Positions 36,153 to 45,700 of a stretch of DNA of 64,000 nucleotides are shown piece by piece. Both the position numbers and the translations under genes were made by a program. Under the pieces are notes generated by a model. The model was not told the origin of the DNA. It made no database searches and saw only the letters and a list, made by a program, of their open reading frames with translations. The stretch comes from Streptomyces sp. NRRL F-5630 (GTDB taxonomy: Bacteria; Actinomycetota; Actinomycetes; Streptomycetales; Streptomycetaceae): assembly GCF_000719475.1 (NCBI RefSeq), contig NZ_JOGO01000008.1, positions 62,001 through 126,000 on the forward strand. The letters are read 5' to 3'. Each line of letters opens with the position of its first letter. The first letter of the stretch is position 1.

Positions 36153-37867
36153 GCGTCGACCACCAGGGCCTTGACGACCCGCACCTCGGCGTCGCCCAGC
36201 GCGCGGACGCGGTAGGGGCCGACGGCGGCGGGGATCGTGAGGGTCTCGGCGAAGGCGAGGGAGTGGGTGGCGCCGTCGCCGTACTCGATGACGGCACCGG
36301 CCCCCGCGGCCACGTTGAGGATGTGGAAGCGGCCCGCGGTGTCGTCGGGCAGGGCCGCGCCCGGAGCCACGACATGACGGTGCACCGCGTAGAACATCTC
36401 GGGCAGCGCGCCGATGACCTCCTCGCGCCAGCCCTCGCCCGCGCGCGAGGTACGCGGCTCCTGCACGAGGTCCTTGGTGACGTCCTCGCCGCGCCGCGCG
36501 GTGTCCAGGTTGGCGAACCCGTGCTCGTACGGCAGGGGCCGGGACGCTCCGGTGGCGTCCTTGCGGAGCCAGTCGTACAGCCGCAGGGAGTACAGGTAGG
36601 GGGTGGCGCTGACCTCGAGGACGAGGTTGCCCGCGCCGGACGCGTGCGGGGTGCCCGCCGGGATCATGAACAGCTGCCCGGGTGTCGACGGGTGTGACTG
36701 GACGTGTTCCTCGACGGGCATCGGGGTGGCGTCGGCGATGGCCTCCTCCACCTGGCGCCGCATGGTGTCGAGGTCCGCCTCCGCGGTGAGGCCGAGCAGC
36801 ACGCGGGCGCCCTCGTCGCAGGCCGTGACGTAGTACGTCTCGTGCTGGGTGTAGGGCCAGCCGAAGACCTCCCGCATGTACCGCTCCCGCGGGTGCAGGT
36901 GCAGGGACAGGTTGCCGCCGCCCATGGTGTCCAGGTAGTCGAACCGGATCGGGAAGGAGGTGCCGAACCGGCAGTGCACGTCCTCGCCGAGCATGTCCTC
37001 GGGGTGTCCGGCGCACAGCAATTGGAAGGGGATCTCGACCTGGGGGCCGTCCTTCTCGCCGACGACGACACCGGCCTCGGGCGCTATCAGCTCGTAGCCG
37101 AGGGCGGTGTTGCCCGCCTGCGGAGTGAAACCGAGTTCGCCGGCCGCCCATTGGCCGCCCCACGGCGTCGAGTTGAAGTACGGGCGCGTGCGCACGGGCC
37201 CGCGGGTCAGCCGCGCGAGCGTGCCGCGCAGCGCGGCCCCCTCCAGTGAGGCGGGGCGGGCCGGTTCCTGCACGTCGATCCAGCGGTCGACGCGTGCGGC
37301 GATCGCGTCCCGGTGCCGGTCGAGCACGGGCCAGTCGGTGTAGAAGAGGCGGACCAGGTCGCCGGCTTCGCCCGGACGCCCCAGGTTGGCGCCGACCGGC
37401 AGCGCGCGCTGGGCCACCGCCGCTTCGGCGTACCGCTTCGGCAGGTCCGCGTACCAGAGCAGGTCCGGGCCGCACAGCGCGGCGCCCGGCCCGAAGGCCA
37501 CCGTCACCGCGGTGCCCGTCGGCCGTTCGGCCCGCGGTACCGCGTCGAAGAGGTCCGCGACGTCCCCGCGCGACAGCGGGGTGAAGAACGGGTCGTCGGC
37601 GGGGACGGGCTCGGCCGCTATCCGCTCGTGGGCCGCCGGCGCGTAGTGGTCACGGACATCGAGCAGCCGCACGTCGCGGCCCGCGGAGCGCACGGCTGCC
37701 GCGAGGCCCTCGGCCAGCGCGGCCCAGTCGAGCGCGGCCGGTCCGTCGACGGCCAGGACGAAGGGTCCTGACGGCAGCGCGGAGACCGCAGCGGGCCAGC
37801 CGGCGACCACCTCTCCGGCGGCCGGCGGGTAGGTGGGGAGGGGGTCGTACGTACGGGGCGCGGGCAC
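36149..37867 (-). CDS. manA: Large class I mannose-6-phosphate isomerase with N-terminal kinase-like region
   Basis: 572 residues, well over the usual ~390. The isomerase core runs from about residue 215: RPYFNSTPWGGQWAAGELGF, metal-site region GGGNLSLHLHPRERYMREVF with HETYYV, and PGQLFMIPAGTPHASGAGNL, then a C-terminal cupin-like part. The first ~210 residues resemble a uridine-kinase-like P-loop fold with a broken Walker A (FVLAVDGPAALDWAAL), so probably non-catalytic. It interconverts mannose-6-P and fructose-6-P. First gene of the minus-strand operon. Confidence 0.82.
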   Translation of the reverse strand: MPAPRTYDPLPTYPPAAGEVVAGWPAAVSALPSGPFVLAVDGPAALDWAALAEGLAAAVRSAGRDVRLLDVRDHYAPAAHERIAAEPVPADDPFFTPLSRGDVADLFDAVPRAERPTGTAVTVAFGPGAALCGPDLLWYADLPKRYAEAAVAQRALPVGANLGRPGEAGDLVRLFYTDWPVLDRHRDAIAARVDRWIDVQEPARPASLEGAALRGTLARLTRGPVRTRPYFNSTPWGGQWAAGELGFTPQAGNTALGYELIAPEAGVVVGEKDGPQVEIPFQLLCAGHPEDMLGEDVHCRFGTSFPIRFDYLDTMGGGNLSLHLHPRERYMREVFGWPYTQHETYYVTACDEGARVLLGLTAEADLDTMRRQVEEAIADATPMPVEEHVQSHPSTPGQLFMIPAGTPHASGAGNLVLEVSATPYLYSLRLYDWLRKDATGASRPLPYEHGFANLDTARRGEDVTKDLVQEPRTSRAGEGWREEVIGALPEMFYAVHRHVVAPGAALPDDTAGRFHILNVAAGAGAVIEYGDGATHSLAFAETLTIPAAVGPYRVRALGDAEVRVVKALVVDA

Positions 37868-37899
37868 AGGTGCTCCTTCATGGGCTGCGAGGCGAGCGA

Positions 37900-37911
37900 G
37901 TTAACGATAAC
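37900..37911. promoter_or_regulatory. LacI-type operator near the manA-like gene
   Basis: GTTAACGATAAC is palindromic at 10 of 12 bases with a CG centre, 33-44 bp before the manA-like start. It stands out as an AT-rich site in the divergent intergenic region. Confidence 0.65.
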
Positions 37912-38029
37912 AATGCCTGGCCGAAGGTGTCCATGGTCGATCCGTCACTCCTCCGCCTGAACGAAATGGCTATGACCTGCGGCAATTCTGCGTCAGTCTC
38001 TTGAGCCGCATTCTTTTCGGCGTGAAGTC

Positions 38030-38059
38030 TTGCTACCGCAGGAATGGTGTCGTTAACCT
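38030..38059 (+). promoter_or_regulatory. Promoter and operator for the mannan importer operon
   Basis: TTGCTA (38030-38035) and TAACCT (38054-38059) are 18 bp apart. GGTGTCGTTAAC (38046-38057) overlaps the -10 and matches the complement of the site at 37900-37911 at 10 of 12 bases. The start codon is at 38163. Hexamers are read by eye. Confidence 0.5.
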
Positions 38060-38162
38060 CCACGCAACACACACCGGGCAGCTCCCCTGTTCCACCGGCG
38101 TCGTAAGCGCCCCGTGATGCACATCCAGCCATACAGGTGGCCCGCTTCCGTGAAGGTGATCC

Positions 38163-39476
38163 ATGTCAGCATCGGGCAGGACCAGCAGTACGGCCGTACC
38201 GCTCGCCCGGCGCCGCTTCCTCGCGGGGGCGGCCGCCGGTGCGGCCGCTCTGGCCGCGGGAGGCTGCGCCCGGGGCGTGAGCACGTCCGCACAGCCGGGA
38301 ACCACGAGCATTTCCAACGACAACGCCACCTGGGACGAGGGCTACCGCTCGGCGGGCCGTGAGCTGGAGAAGATCACCGGCTACACGCTCAGGCCGCTGT
38401 CGAACCCGTCGGTCACCTCGTACCAGCAGGTCGTGCAGATGACCCTGCAGACCTCGAAGTCCTCCGACCTCGTCAAGTGGGCCTCCGGATACCAGCTCAA
38501 GCGGCTGGCGCGGGCCGGAGGGCTCACCGACCTGTCCCGCGTCTTCGCGCGGTACGCGGCCAAGGGGTGGGTGCGCCGCACCTCGCGCGACGCCGTCTCC
38601 TACCGGGGCGCGGCGTACGGCATCCCGCTGTACGAGTCGTACTACGTGCTCTTCTACAGCAAGCCGGTGTTCGCCGGGCTCGGCCTCTCCGCCCCCACCG
38701 ACTGGGACGGGCTGCTGCACTGCGCCGAGGTCCTGAAACGCCACAAGATCACGCCGTTCCTCGCCAGCCAGGTGGGCGGCTGGCCCGCGATCGAGTGGTT
38801 CCAGGAACTGGTCAGCAAGGTCGACCCGGACTTCTACCGCCGCCTGGTGGCCGGTGAGGCCTCCTACACCGACGAGCCAGCCCGCCGGGCGATGGACCTC
38901 TGGCAGGACTTCATGCGCAAGGGCTGGATGACACCGCCCGACTTCGACCAGGCACGCGGCCCCGGCGCGCTGAAGGAGGGCACGGTCGGCATGTTCCTGC
39001 ACGGCACCTGGCAGGCGTCCGGCATGTCGGCGGCGGGGATGAAGCCGGGCACCGGGTACGGCGCCTTCATCCTCCCGACGGTGCGTACCTCGACCCCGAA
39101 GAGCGTCATCGCCGAGTCGGGTGTGTTCGCTGTGCCCAGCCGCGCCTCCTCGCACGACGCGGCGATGGCGAACGTCGGGGCCTGGCTCGACCCGTCGGTG
39201 CAGCGGGTGTGGAGCGACTTCCTGGAGGACAGCTCCGCCAACCCGACTGTGCGCTCCAGCAACCCGGTGGTGGCCGGGCTCCAGCGGGACGTCGCCCGCA
39301 ACCGCCGCACCACCCTTGTCCGTTACTGGGAGGCCAGCCCGCCGAGCCTCATTCAGGGCAACACCAACGACCTCGGCGGCTTCATGGCCGGGCAGACCTC
39401 TCCCGCCACCACACTGCGCCGGATGGAAGAACGCGCGCGGAGCGAATGGGCGGCCTGGAAGCGAGACGAAGCATGA
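38163..39476 (+). CDS. Tat-type sugar-binding lipoprotein of the mannan locus
   Basis: 437 residues. The signal has a Tat motif RRRFLAG and lipobox LAAGGC (Cys about residue 38), so export is folded and membrane-anchored. The mature part is a family 1 extracellular solute-binding protein (WDEGYRSAGRELEKITGYTL, PLYESYYVLFYSKPVFAGLG, GTVGMFLHGTWQASGM). Two permease genes follow with ATGA overlaps and GH76/GH38 genes after them, so the ligand is probably a manno-oligosaccharide. Confidence 0.88.
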   Translation: MSASGRTSSTAVPLARRRFLAGAAAGAAALAAGGCARGVSTSAQPGTTSISNDNATWDEGYRSAGRELEKITGYTLRPLSNPSVTSYQQVVQMTLQTSKSSDLVKWASGYQLKRLARAGGLTDLSRVFARYAAKGWVRRTSRDAVSYRGAAYGIPLYESYYVLFYSKPVFAGLGLSAPTDWDGLLHCAEVLKRHKITPFLASQVGGWPAIEWFQELVSKVDPDFYRRLVAGEASYTDEPARRAMDLWQDFMRKGWMTPPDFDQARGPGALKEGTVGMFLHGTWQASGMSAAGMKPGTGYGAFILPTVRTSTPKSVIAESGVFAVPSRASSHDAAMANVGAWLDPSVQRVWSDFLEDSSANPTVRSSNPVVAGLQRDVARNRRTTLVRYWEASPPSLIQGNTNDLGGFMAGQTSPATTLRRMEERARSEWAAWKRDEA

Positions 39477-40432
39477 GTACTTCTCTGACCGAGCAACGCC
39501 CGCCGAGCCCGCCCGGCGGACCTGCCACGCCCCGGCGCACGACCGTCCGCCCTCCCCGGGCGCACACCTGGGCGGGGGCGCGTGAACGCCTCGCGGCCGG
39601 CGGGTTCATGGCCCCGGCCGTCCTCCTGGTCACGCTGTTCCTGCTGGCCCCGTTCGTGTGGACCGTCTACCGCAGCTTCTTCAGCGACTCCCGGACCGCG
39701 CCGTTCAGCTGGTTCGACAACTACACGCTGTTCGCCTCCGACCCGGCCCTGTCCCGCTCCATCCAGAACACCCTGATGTGGGTGGTGGGGACGGTCGCGC
39801 TCCCGTTCGTGCTCGGACTCGCCATCGCCTGCATGACCAACGCGAGCCGCCTCTCCCGGCTGGCCCGGCTCTGCGTCGTGCTGCCGTACGCGCTCTCAGG
39901 GTCCGCCGTGGCCGTGGTGTGGAACTTCATGCTCACCACCGACGGCGCCGTCAACCAGGTCCTCAACGGTGTCGGGCTCGACTCGCTGGCCCAGGGCTGG
40001 CTGCTCACCTGGCCCGGCAACACCCTCGTGATGATCCTCGCCAACGCCTGGCAGGCCACCGGCGTCGCCGTCATCCTCTTCCTCGTCGGACTGCAGTCCA
40101 TCCCGCCCGAGACGCTGGAGGCCGGTGCGCTGGACGGCGCGGGCGGCTGGCAGCAGTTCCGCCACATCGTCCTGCCGCAGCTCCGGCCGGTGTCGATCAT
40201 CGTGATCGGCATGAGCCTGGTCAACGGCCTCAAGTCGTTCGACCTGATCTGGGTGCTCACCCAGGGCGGCCCCGGACGGGCCACCGAGACGCTCGCCGTC
40301 TCCATGTACAACGAGACCTTCCTCGAACTGCGGCCCGGCGCGGGAGCGGCGATCGCGGTCGTCCTCACCATGATCGTCCTGGCCGCCTCCTGGCTCTACC
40401 TGCGCCGCCAGCTCGACGTGAAAGGCGGATGA
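39473..40432 (+). CDS. Sugar ABC permease (MalF type), mannan locus
   Basis: 319 residues; ATG overlaps the binding-protein stop. Six membrane segments, the first AVLLVTLFLLAPFVWTVYRS after a ~45-residue cytoplasmic tail. EAA loop LEAGALDGAGGWQQFRHIVL. It pairs with the next permease. No ATPase gene nearby, so a shared ATPase is implied. Confidence 0.9.
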   Translation: MSTSLTEQRPPSPPGGPATPRRTTVRPPRAHTWAGARERLAAGGFMAPAVLLVTLFLLAPFVWTVYRSFFSDSRTAPFSWFDNYTLFASDPALSRSIQNTLMWVVGTVALPFVLGLAIACMTNASRLSRLARLCVVLPYALSGSAVAVVWNFMLTTDGAVNQVLNGVGLDSLAQGWLLTWPGNTLVMILANAWQATGVAVILFLVGLQSIPPETLEAGALDGAGGWQQFRHIVLPQLRPVSIIVIGMSLVNGLKSFDLIWVLTQGGPGRATETLAVSMYNETFLELRPGAGAAIAVVLTMIVLAASWLYLRRQLDVKGG

Positions 40433-41250
40433 CGATGTCCTTCGGCCGCGTTCTGCGCAACACCACGCTCGTGGTACTCGCCCTGCTGTGGCTCGTCCCC
40501 ACCTGGCTCCTGGTCGTCAACGCACTTGTGCCCGCCGCGAGTTACTCCGGCAGTCCGCACTGGCTGCCCCAGGACTTCGGGCTCTTCGACAACATGTCGC
40601 AGGCCTGGGAGAAGGCCAACCTGGGCCCGGCGTTCGGCAACAGCCTCCTCTACTCCGTGGTCAGCGCCCTGGCCGCCGCGGTGCTCGCCGGGTTCGCCGC
40701 CTTCGCGACGGTCATCATGCCGGTCAAACGCCAGGCATGGTGGTTCTGGGTGATCTACTCCGGCACCCTGCTGCCCCTCCAGGTCTTCCTCCGCCCCCTG
40801 TTCCTGTCCTACGCGCACACCTCGCTCTACGACACCCAGCTCGGACTGGTGCTGATCTACACGGCGATCGCGGTCCCGTTCGCGTTCTTCGTCATGCGCA
40901 ACTACGCGCTGACCCTGCCCCGGGAGGTCGTCGAGGCCGCGCGCATGGACGGCGCGTCCTGGTGGCGGGTGTTCTGGCAGATCCACGTCCCGCTGACCCG
41001 GTCCGCCATGATCGCCGTGTTCGTCTTCCAGTTCGTGGCCGTCTGGAACGACCTCATGTTCGGCATCACCATGGTCACGAGCCGCAACATCCGGCCCGTC
41101 ATGGCCGCCCTCGCCGACCTCCAGGGCAACTACTCCAACGTCGGACCGCCCATCGTCCTCGCCGGCGCCCTCCTGGTCTCGCTCCCCACCGTGGTGCTGT
41201 TCTTCTGCGCCCAGCGCTTCTTCGTCAGCAGCCTGAAGATCCATCGCTGA
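40429..41250 (+). CDS. Sugar ABC permease (MalG type), mannan locus
   Basis: 273 residues; ATG overlaps the previous stop (ATGA). Membrane segments start TTLVVLALLWLVPTWLLVVN, and the EAA loop is VVEAARMDGASWWRVFWQIH. The C-terminus ends RFFVSSLKIHR, close to the usual ending of MalG-like permeases. With the MalF-type partner it forms the import channel. Confidence 0.9.
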   Translation: MTMSFGRVLRNTTLVVLALLWLVPTWLLVVNALVPAASYSGSPHWLPQDFGLFDNMSQAWEKANLGPAFGNSLLYSVVSALAAAVLAGFAAFATVIMPVKRQAWWFWVIYSGTLLPLQVFLRPLFLSYAHTSLYDTQLGLVLIYTAIAVPFAFFVMRNYALTLPREVVEAARMDGASWWRVFWQIHVPLTRSAMIAVFVFQFVAVWNDLMFGITMVTSRNIRPVMAALADLQGNYSNVGPPIVLAGALLVSLPTVVLFFCAQRFFVSSLKIHR

Positions 41251-41269
41251 GCCCGCAGTCTCCCCGCAC

Positions 41270-41319
41270 GGCTGAGCCGTCCGTACGGCTGAGCCGCCCC
41301 CTCCCGGCAGGGCTGAGCC
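41270..41319. repeat. Three GGCTGAGCC copies between permease and GH76 genes
   Basis: Copies at 41270-41278, 41287-41295 and 41311-41319 are identical 9-mers with near-dyad symmetry in a 146-bp gap. They may be hairpin-forming or binding repeats, or simple duplication. Confidence 0.5.
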
Positions 41320-41396
41320 GTACGCCCTCCCTCCTCCACCGCCGAGCCGTACCCGCCTTCTCTCAACTCCCCGACCGTTCGCGAAGGGCACCCCTC

Positions 41397-42659
41397 ATGC
41401 TGCGCTCGCTGCTCACCCGTGCCACCGCCCCCGTCCTCTGCGCGGGGCTGCTCTGGACCGCTGCCCCCGCCCACGCCCAGAGCCCCGACCGGGTCCGCCC
41501 CGTCCCCTCCGGCACCTGGGCCGCCCGCGCCACCGACACCTATCGAGCCCTGCAGACACACCTGTACGAGGGTGACGACCAGCACGGCCTCTACCTGGAG
41601 CACACACCCCGCCAGGACGGCGACCCCGCCCACTCCTTCCTCTGGCCGTTCCGCGAGGCCGCGCAGGCGGCCGTCGACATGCAGCACCTGCCGCGCACCG
41701 GCGCCGCCTACCGGCAGGACGCGGCCGACCGCTTCGACACCGCCGAGCTGTACCACACCTCCGGCGAGCGGCCGGGCTACGCGTCGTACCTCCCGGCCCC
41801 GCTCGGCACCGGCGGCGACGTGTACTACGACGACAACGCCGTCGTGGCCCTGACCCAGCTCGACCAGTACGAGGCCACAGGCGACGCACGCTTCCTCGAC
41901 CGGGCGGAGCAGGTCATCCCCGTCGTCTCCCGCGCCTGGGACGGCGACACCGGCAAGAGCTGCGCGGGCGGCATGGACTGGTACGACTCACCCGCCAACA
42001 CCATCCGCGCCACCAACGTCACCGCCTTGTCCGCCCAACTCGCCGCACGCCTCTACGCGCACACCCACGACCGTACGTACCTCACCAAGGCGCGGCAGTG
42101 GTACGGCTGGGTGTACTCCTGCATGCGCAAGGCGCCCGGCCTGTACATCAACGACCGCGGCGACGACGGCAGCGTCAACGAGACCCTGTGGACCTACAAC
42201 TCGGGCGCGATGATCGGCACCGCCACCGCCCTCTACCGCGGTACCGGGGACGCCCGGTACCTGAAGAGGGCAGTGGAGGACGCGCGCGGCTCCCTCGCCC
42301 ACTGGACCGAGGGCAGCCGTCTGCACGACCAGCCGGCCGTGTTCAACGCCTTCTACTTCAAGGACCTGCTCGACCTGGACTCCGTACACCCCGACCCGGC
42401 CTACCTGAAGGCCATGAGCGCGTACGCGGACAGCACGTACAAGTCCAACCGCGACACCACCACCGGCCTGTTCCGCTTCCAGCCGTCCAACGGCGGCGAC
42501 TACGACCCGCAGGCGCCGGCCGCGACCCTCAACCAGTCGGCGATGGTCCAGATCTTCGCCACCCTCGCCGAAGCGACCGGCCCCGGAGCGGCCCGCCCTG
42601 AGGTGAGCCGCCCCGAAGCGACCCGCCCCGAAACAGCCGACCACCGCGCCACCTCCTGA
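41397..42659 (+). CDS. Secreted GH76 alpha-1,6-mannanase
   Basis: 420 residues with a Sec signal (LLTRATAPVLCAGLLWTAAP, cleavage near AHA-QS, residue 27). (alpha/alpha)6 fold of GH76: WPFREAAQAAVDMQHLPRT, YYDDNAVVALTQLDQYEATG with the paired catalytic aspartates (DD), MDWYDSPANTIRATNV, LWTYNSGAMIGTATALYR. Endo-acting on alpha-1,6-mannan such as fungal or yeast wall backbones. C-terminal tail is a Pro/Glu/Arg repeat-like stretch. It would supply oligosaccharides to the importer encoded upstream. Confidence 0.9.
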   Translation: MLRSLLTRATAPVLCAGLLWTAAPAHAQSPDRVRPVPSGTWAARATDTYRALQTHLYEGDDQHGLYLEHTPRQDGDPAHSFLWPFREAAQAAVDMQHLPRTGAAYRQDAADRFDTAELYHTSGERPGYASYLPAPLGTGGDVYYDDNAVVALTQLDQYEATGDARFLDRAEQVIPVVSRAWDGDTGKSCAGGMDWYDSPANTIRATNVTALSAQLAARLYAHTHDRTYLTKARQWYGWVYSCMRKAPGLYINDRGDDGSVNETLWTYNSGAMIGTATALYRGTGDARYLKRAVEDARGSLAHWTEGSRLHDQPAVFNAFYFKDLLDLDSVHPDPAYLKAMSAYADSTYKSNRDTTTGLFRFQPSNGGDYDPQAPAATLNQSAMVQIFATLAEATGPGAARPEVSRPEATRPETADHRATS

Positions 42660-42725
42660 CGCGGCGACCCGGACCACCGCACCCGCACCACCGCACCCGC
42701 CCGACGCAAAGGACCCTCACGCCCC

Positions 42726-45700
42726 ATGCCCAAGCCGCCGCTGACCAGGCAATCCTGGTGGGACTCCGACATCGCGCGCGACCTCCTGAAGGAGCGCGTC
42801 GCCATCACCACCGGCCTCGCCGGTCTCCAGGTACGGCTCTCGGGGGAGCCACTGCTGCGCCACGACGGAAAGGGACGGCTGCTGCAGTCCGTCCGGCTCG
42901 CGGTGCTCCGCCCCGGAAGCACGGCCCCGTTGCCACGCGTCACCCGGGCCCACGTCACCACGAGCGGGGGCACCCCCGTCCCCTGCGAGATCGTGCCGGG
43001 TCCGGGCGACGACCTCCGCCTCCTGGTCCCGGAGGTGACCGAGCCCACCTCCTTGCTGATCGAACTCCCCGACCTCGAAGAGGGCACACAGATCGCCTTC
43101 CAGGTGACGCCGCAGCGCCACTGGACCCTGCACCTCGTCCAGCACTCCCACCTGGACATCGGCTACACCGATCCGCAGGGCCGGGTGATGGCCGAGAGCC
43201 GCGCCTATCTCGACTCGCTCCTCGAACTCTGCCGGGACACCGACGACTGGCCGGACCCGGCCCGGTTCCGCTGGGCCGTCGAGGGCTTCCACTCCTTCCA
43301 GGACTGGCGGGCCAACCGGCCCCGCCGCCAGGTGGAGGACTTCCTCGGCCGGGTGCGCGAGGGCCGCGTCGAACTCACCGCCATGCCCTTCAACCTGCAC
43401 ACCGAGACCTGCTCCACCGACGAACTCCACGAACTCCTGCGCCCGGTAACCGAGTTGCGCGACCGGCACGGCATCGACATCACCACGGCCATGCAGACGG
43501 ACGTGCCCGGCCAAGTGGTCGGCCTGCCCGACGTCCTCGCGGACAACGGCATCCGCTACCTGTCCGTCGCCCACAACTGGGCGGGCCGCGCCGTCCCCCA
43601 CCTCGTCGGCGGCGAGCACCTCCCGCGCCTCTTCCGCTGGCAGACGCCGAGCGGCAACAGCGTCCTGGTCTGGCGCACGGACACCCCGCACGGCCTCGCC
43701 TACATGGAGGGCTCCATCCTCGGCTTCGACGAGTCGTACGACCACGTCGACGACCTGCTGCCCGCCTACCTCAGCGCCCTGGCCCGCTATCCCTATCCCC
43801 ACCAGGGCCGCGGCATCCCCGGCTTCTCCGCGCTCGACCTGCCCGACACGGCGGACCCGTACCCGTGGGACGTGCTGCACCTGCGCGTGCTCGGCAAGTT
43901 CGCGGACAACGGCCCGCCGCGCCGGGTCATCTCCGACACGGTGCGCCGCTGGAACGAACAGTGGGCGTACCCGCGGCTGCGCGCCTCCCGCAACCAGGAC
44001 TTCTTCGAGGATGCCGAGCAGCGCGTCGGCGACCGCCTGGAGACCTACCGGGGCGACTGGACGGACTGGTGGGTCGACGGCGTGGGCGCGGGCGCCGTCC
44101 CGCTCGCCGCCATGCGACGCGGTCAGGCGGCCCTCGCCGAGGCACAGACCGTGGCCGGCTACGCCTCTCTCATGGGCGTGGACGGAGGCGCGGAAGTGAC
44201 CGGCGAAGCTCCGGGCATCTACCGTTCCGCCTCACTCTTCAACGAACACACCTGGGGCGCCGGCGACCCCTGGACCCATGGCGACCACGGCCACGGCTCC
44301 GGGCAGACGCAGTGGCACTGGAAGTACTCCCAGGCCCTGCGCGCCCACGACGACGCCGAGACGCTCCTGGACGCCGCCTCCGCCCTCCTCGGCGAAGCCT
44401 TCGCCGCGGCGGACGACGCGTCGGCCTCCTTCTACGTCGTCAACACGTGCAGCTGGCCACGGACCGAGACCGCCCGCCTCTTCCTGCCGGAGAGCACCGT
44501 CGCCCTCGACACTCCGGTCCAGGTCCTCGACGCACGCACCGGTCACCCGCTGCCCTGCGCCGAGGAGGCGCAGAGCAACGAGCGCCACCGCGCGGCGGGC
44601 CGCTTCCTGCACGTGCCCGTCGCGGACGTGCCCGCCTGCGGGGCGGTCCGCCTGGACATCGTCGTCACCGGCGCCGAGTCCCCCGTACCGCACGACGAGC
44701 CCACCGGGGTGGGCGTTCTGGAGAACGACCGCCTGCGCGTGACCGTCGACCTGCGCGAGGCGTGCATCGCCTCCATCGTCGACAAACGGACTGGCCGCGA
44801 GATGGTGCGCCAGGACGCCGTCGTCGGCTTCAACGGGTACGTGTACGACGAGTACGCCACCGCGGGCGGGTTCAACCACCAGTCCAGCAAGACCGTCGCG
44901 GACGACTCGATGCACCTGCTGGCCTCCCGCAGCACCGCCCCGCCGGCCGCGCTCGTGGACCGCATCACGGACGCCACCGGCCAGACCCTCGTCTACGAAT
45001 GCGCCCCGGCGGGCACCCGGCGCCTTCGCGTGCGCGTGCACCTGCCGCACGACGCGGCCCGCGTCGACATCGAGAACCGCATCGACAAGAACGCGACCCT
45101 GACCAAGGAGAGCGCCTTCTTCGCGTTCCCCTTCGCCCTCGACCGCCCCGTCGTGCACACCGAGGCCACGGGCGGTGTGCTCGGCACCGACCGCGAGACC
45201 GTGCCGGGTTCGGCCGCCCACATGCGGGCGATCCGGCGCTGGGTCAGCCTGAGCGACGGCACCCACCACGCGGCCCTGGCGACGGCCGACGCGCCGCTCG
45301 TCCAGCTCGGCGGCATCGCGATCCCGTACGTCCCCTACCCGCCGTCGCTGCCGCGGGAGGAGCCCGGCACCGTCTTCTCCTGGGTGCACAACAACATCTG
45401 GGACACCAATTTCCCCTCCCAGCAGGGGTTCGACCACGTCTTCCGGTACAGCGCCGGCTTCACCCAAGCCACGGCCACAGCCACAGCCACGGCCGAGGAG
45501 AACACCGACGCCGACGTATTCGCCGCACGGATCGCCGCGGTCACCAGCCATCCGCTGGTGCCGGTACGGGCCCGGGGCGGCGCCGGGACCGCGTGCCCGG
45601 CGCGGACCCACTTCCTGGACCTGGACGATCCCCGGGTGCGCCTGGTCGGGGCCACCGTCCCCGGCGACGGCACGCTCCTGGTGCGGTTGCAGTCCCTTGC

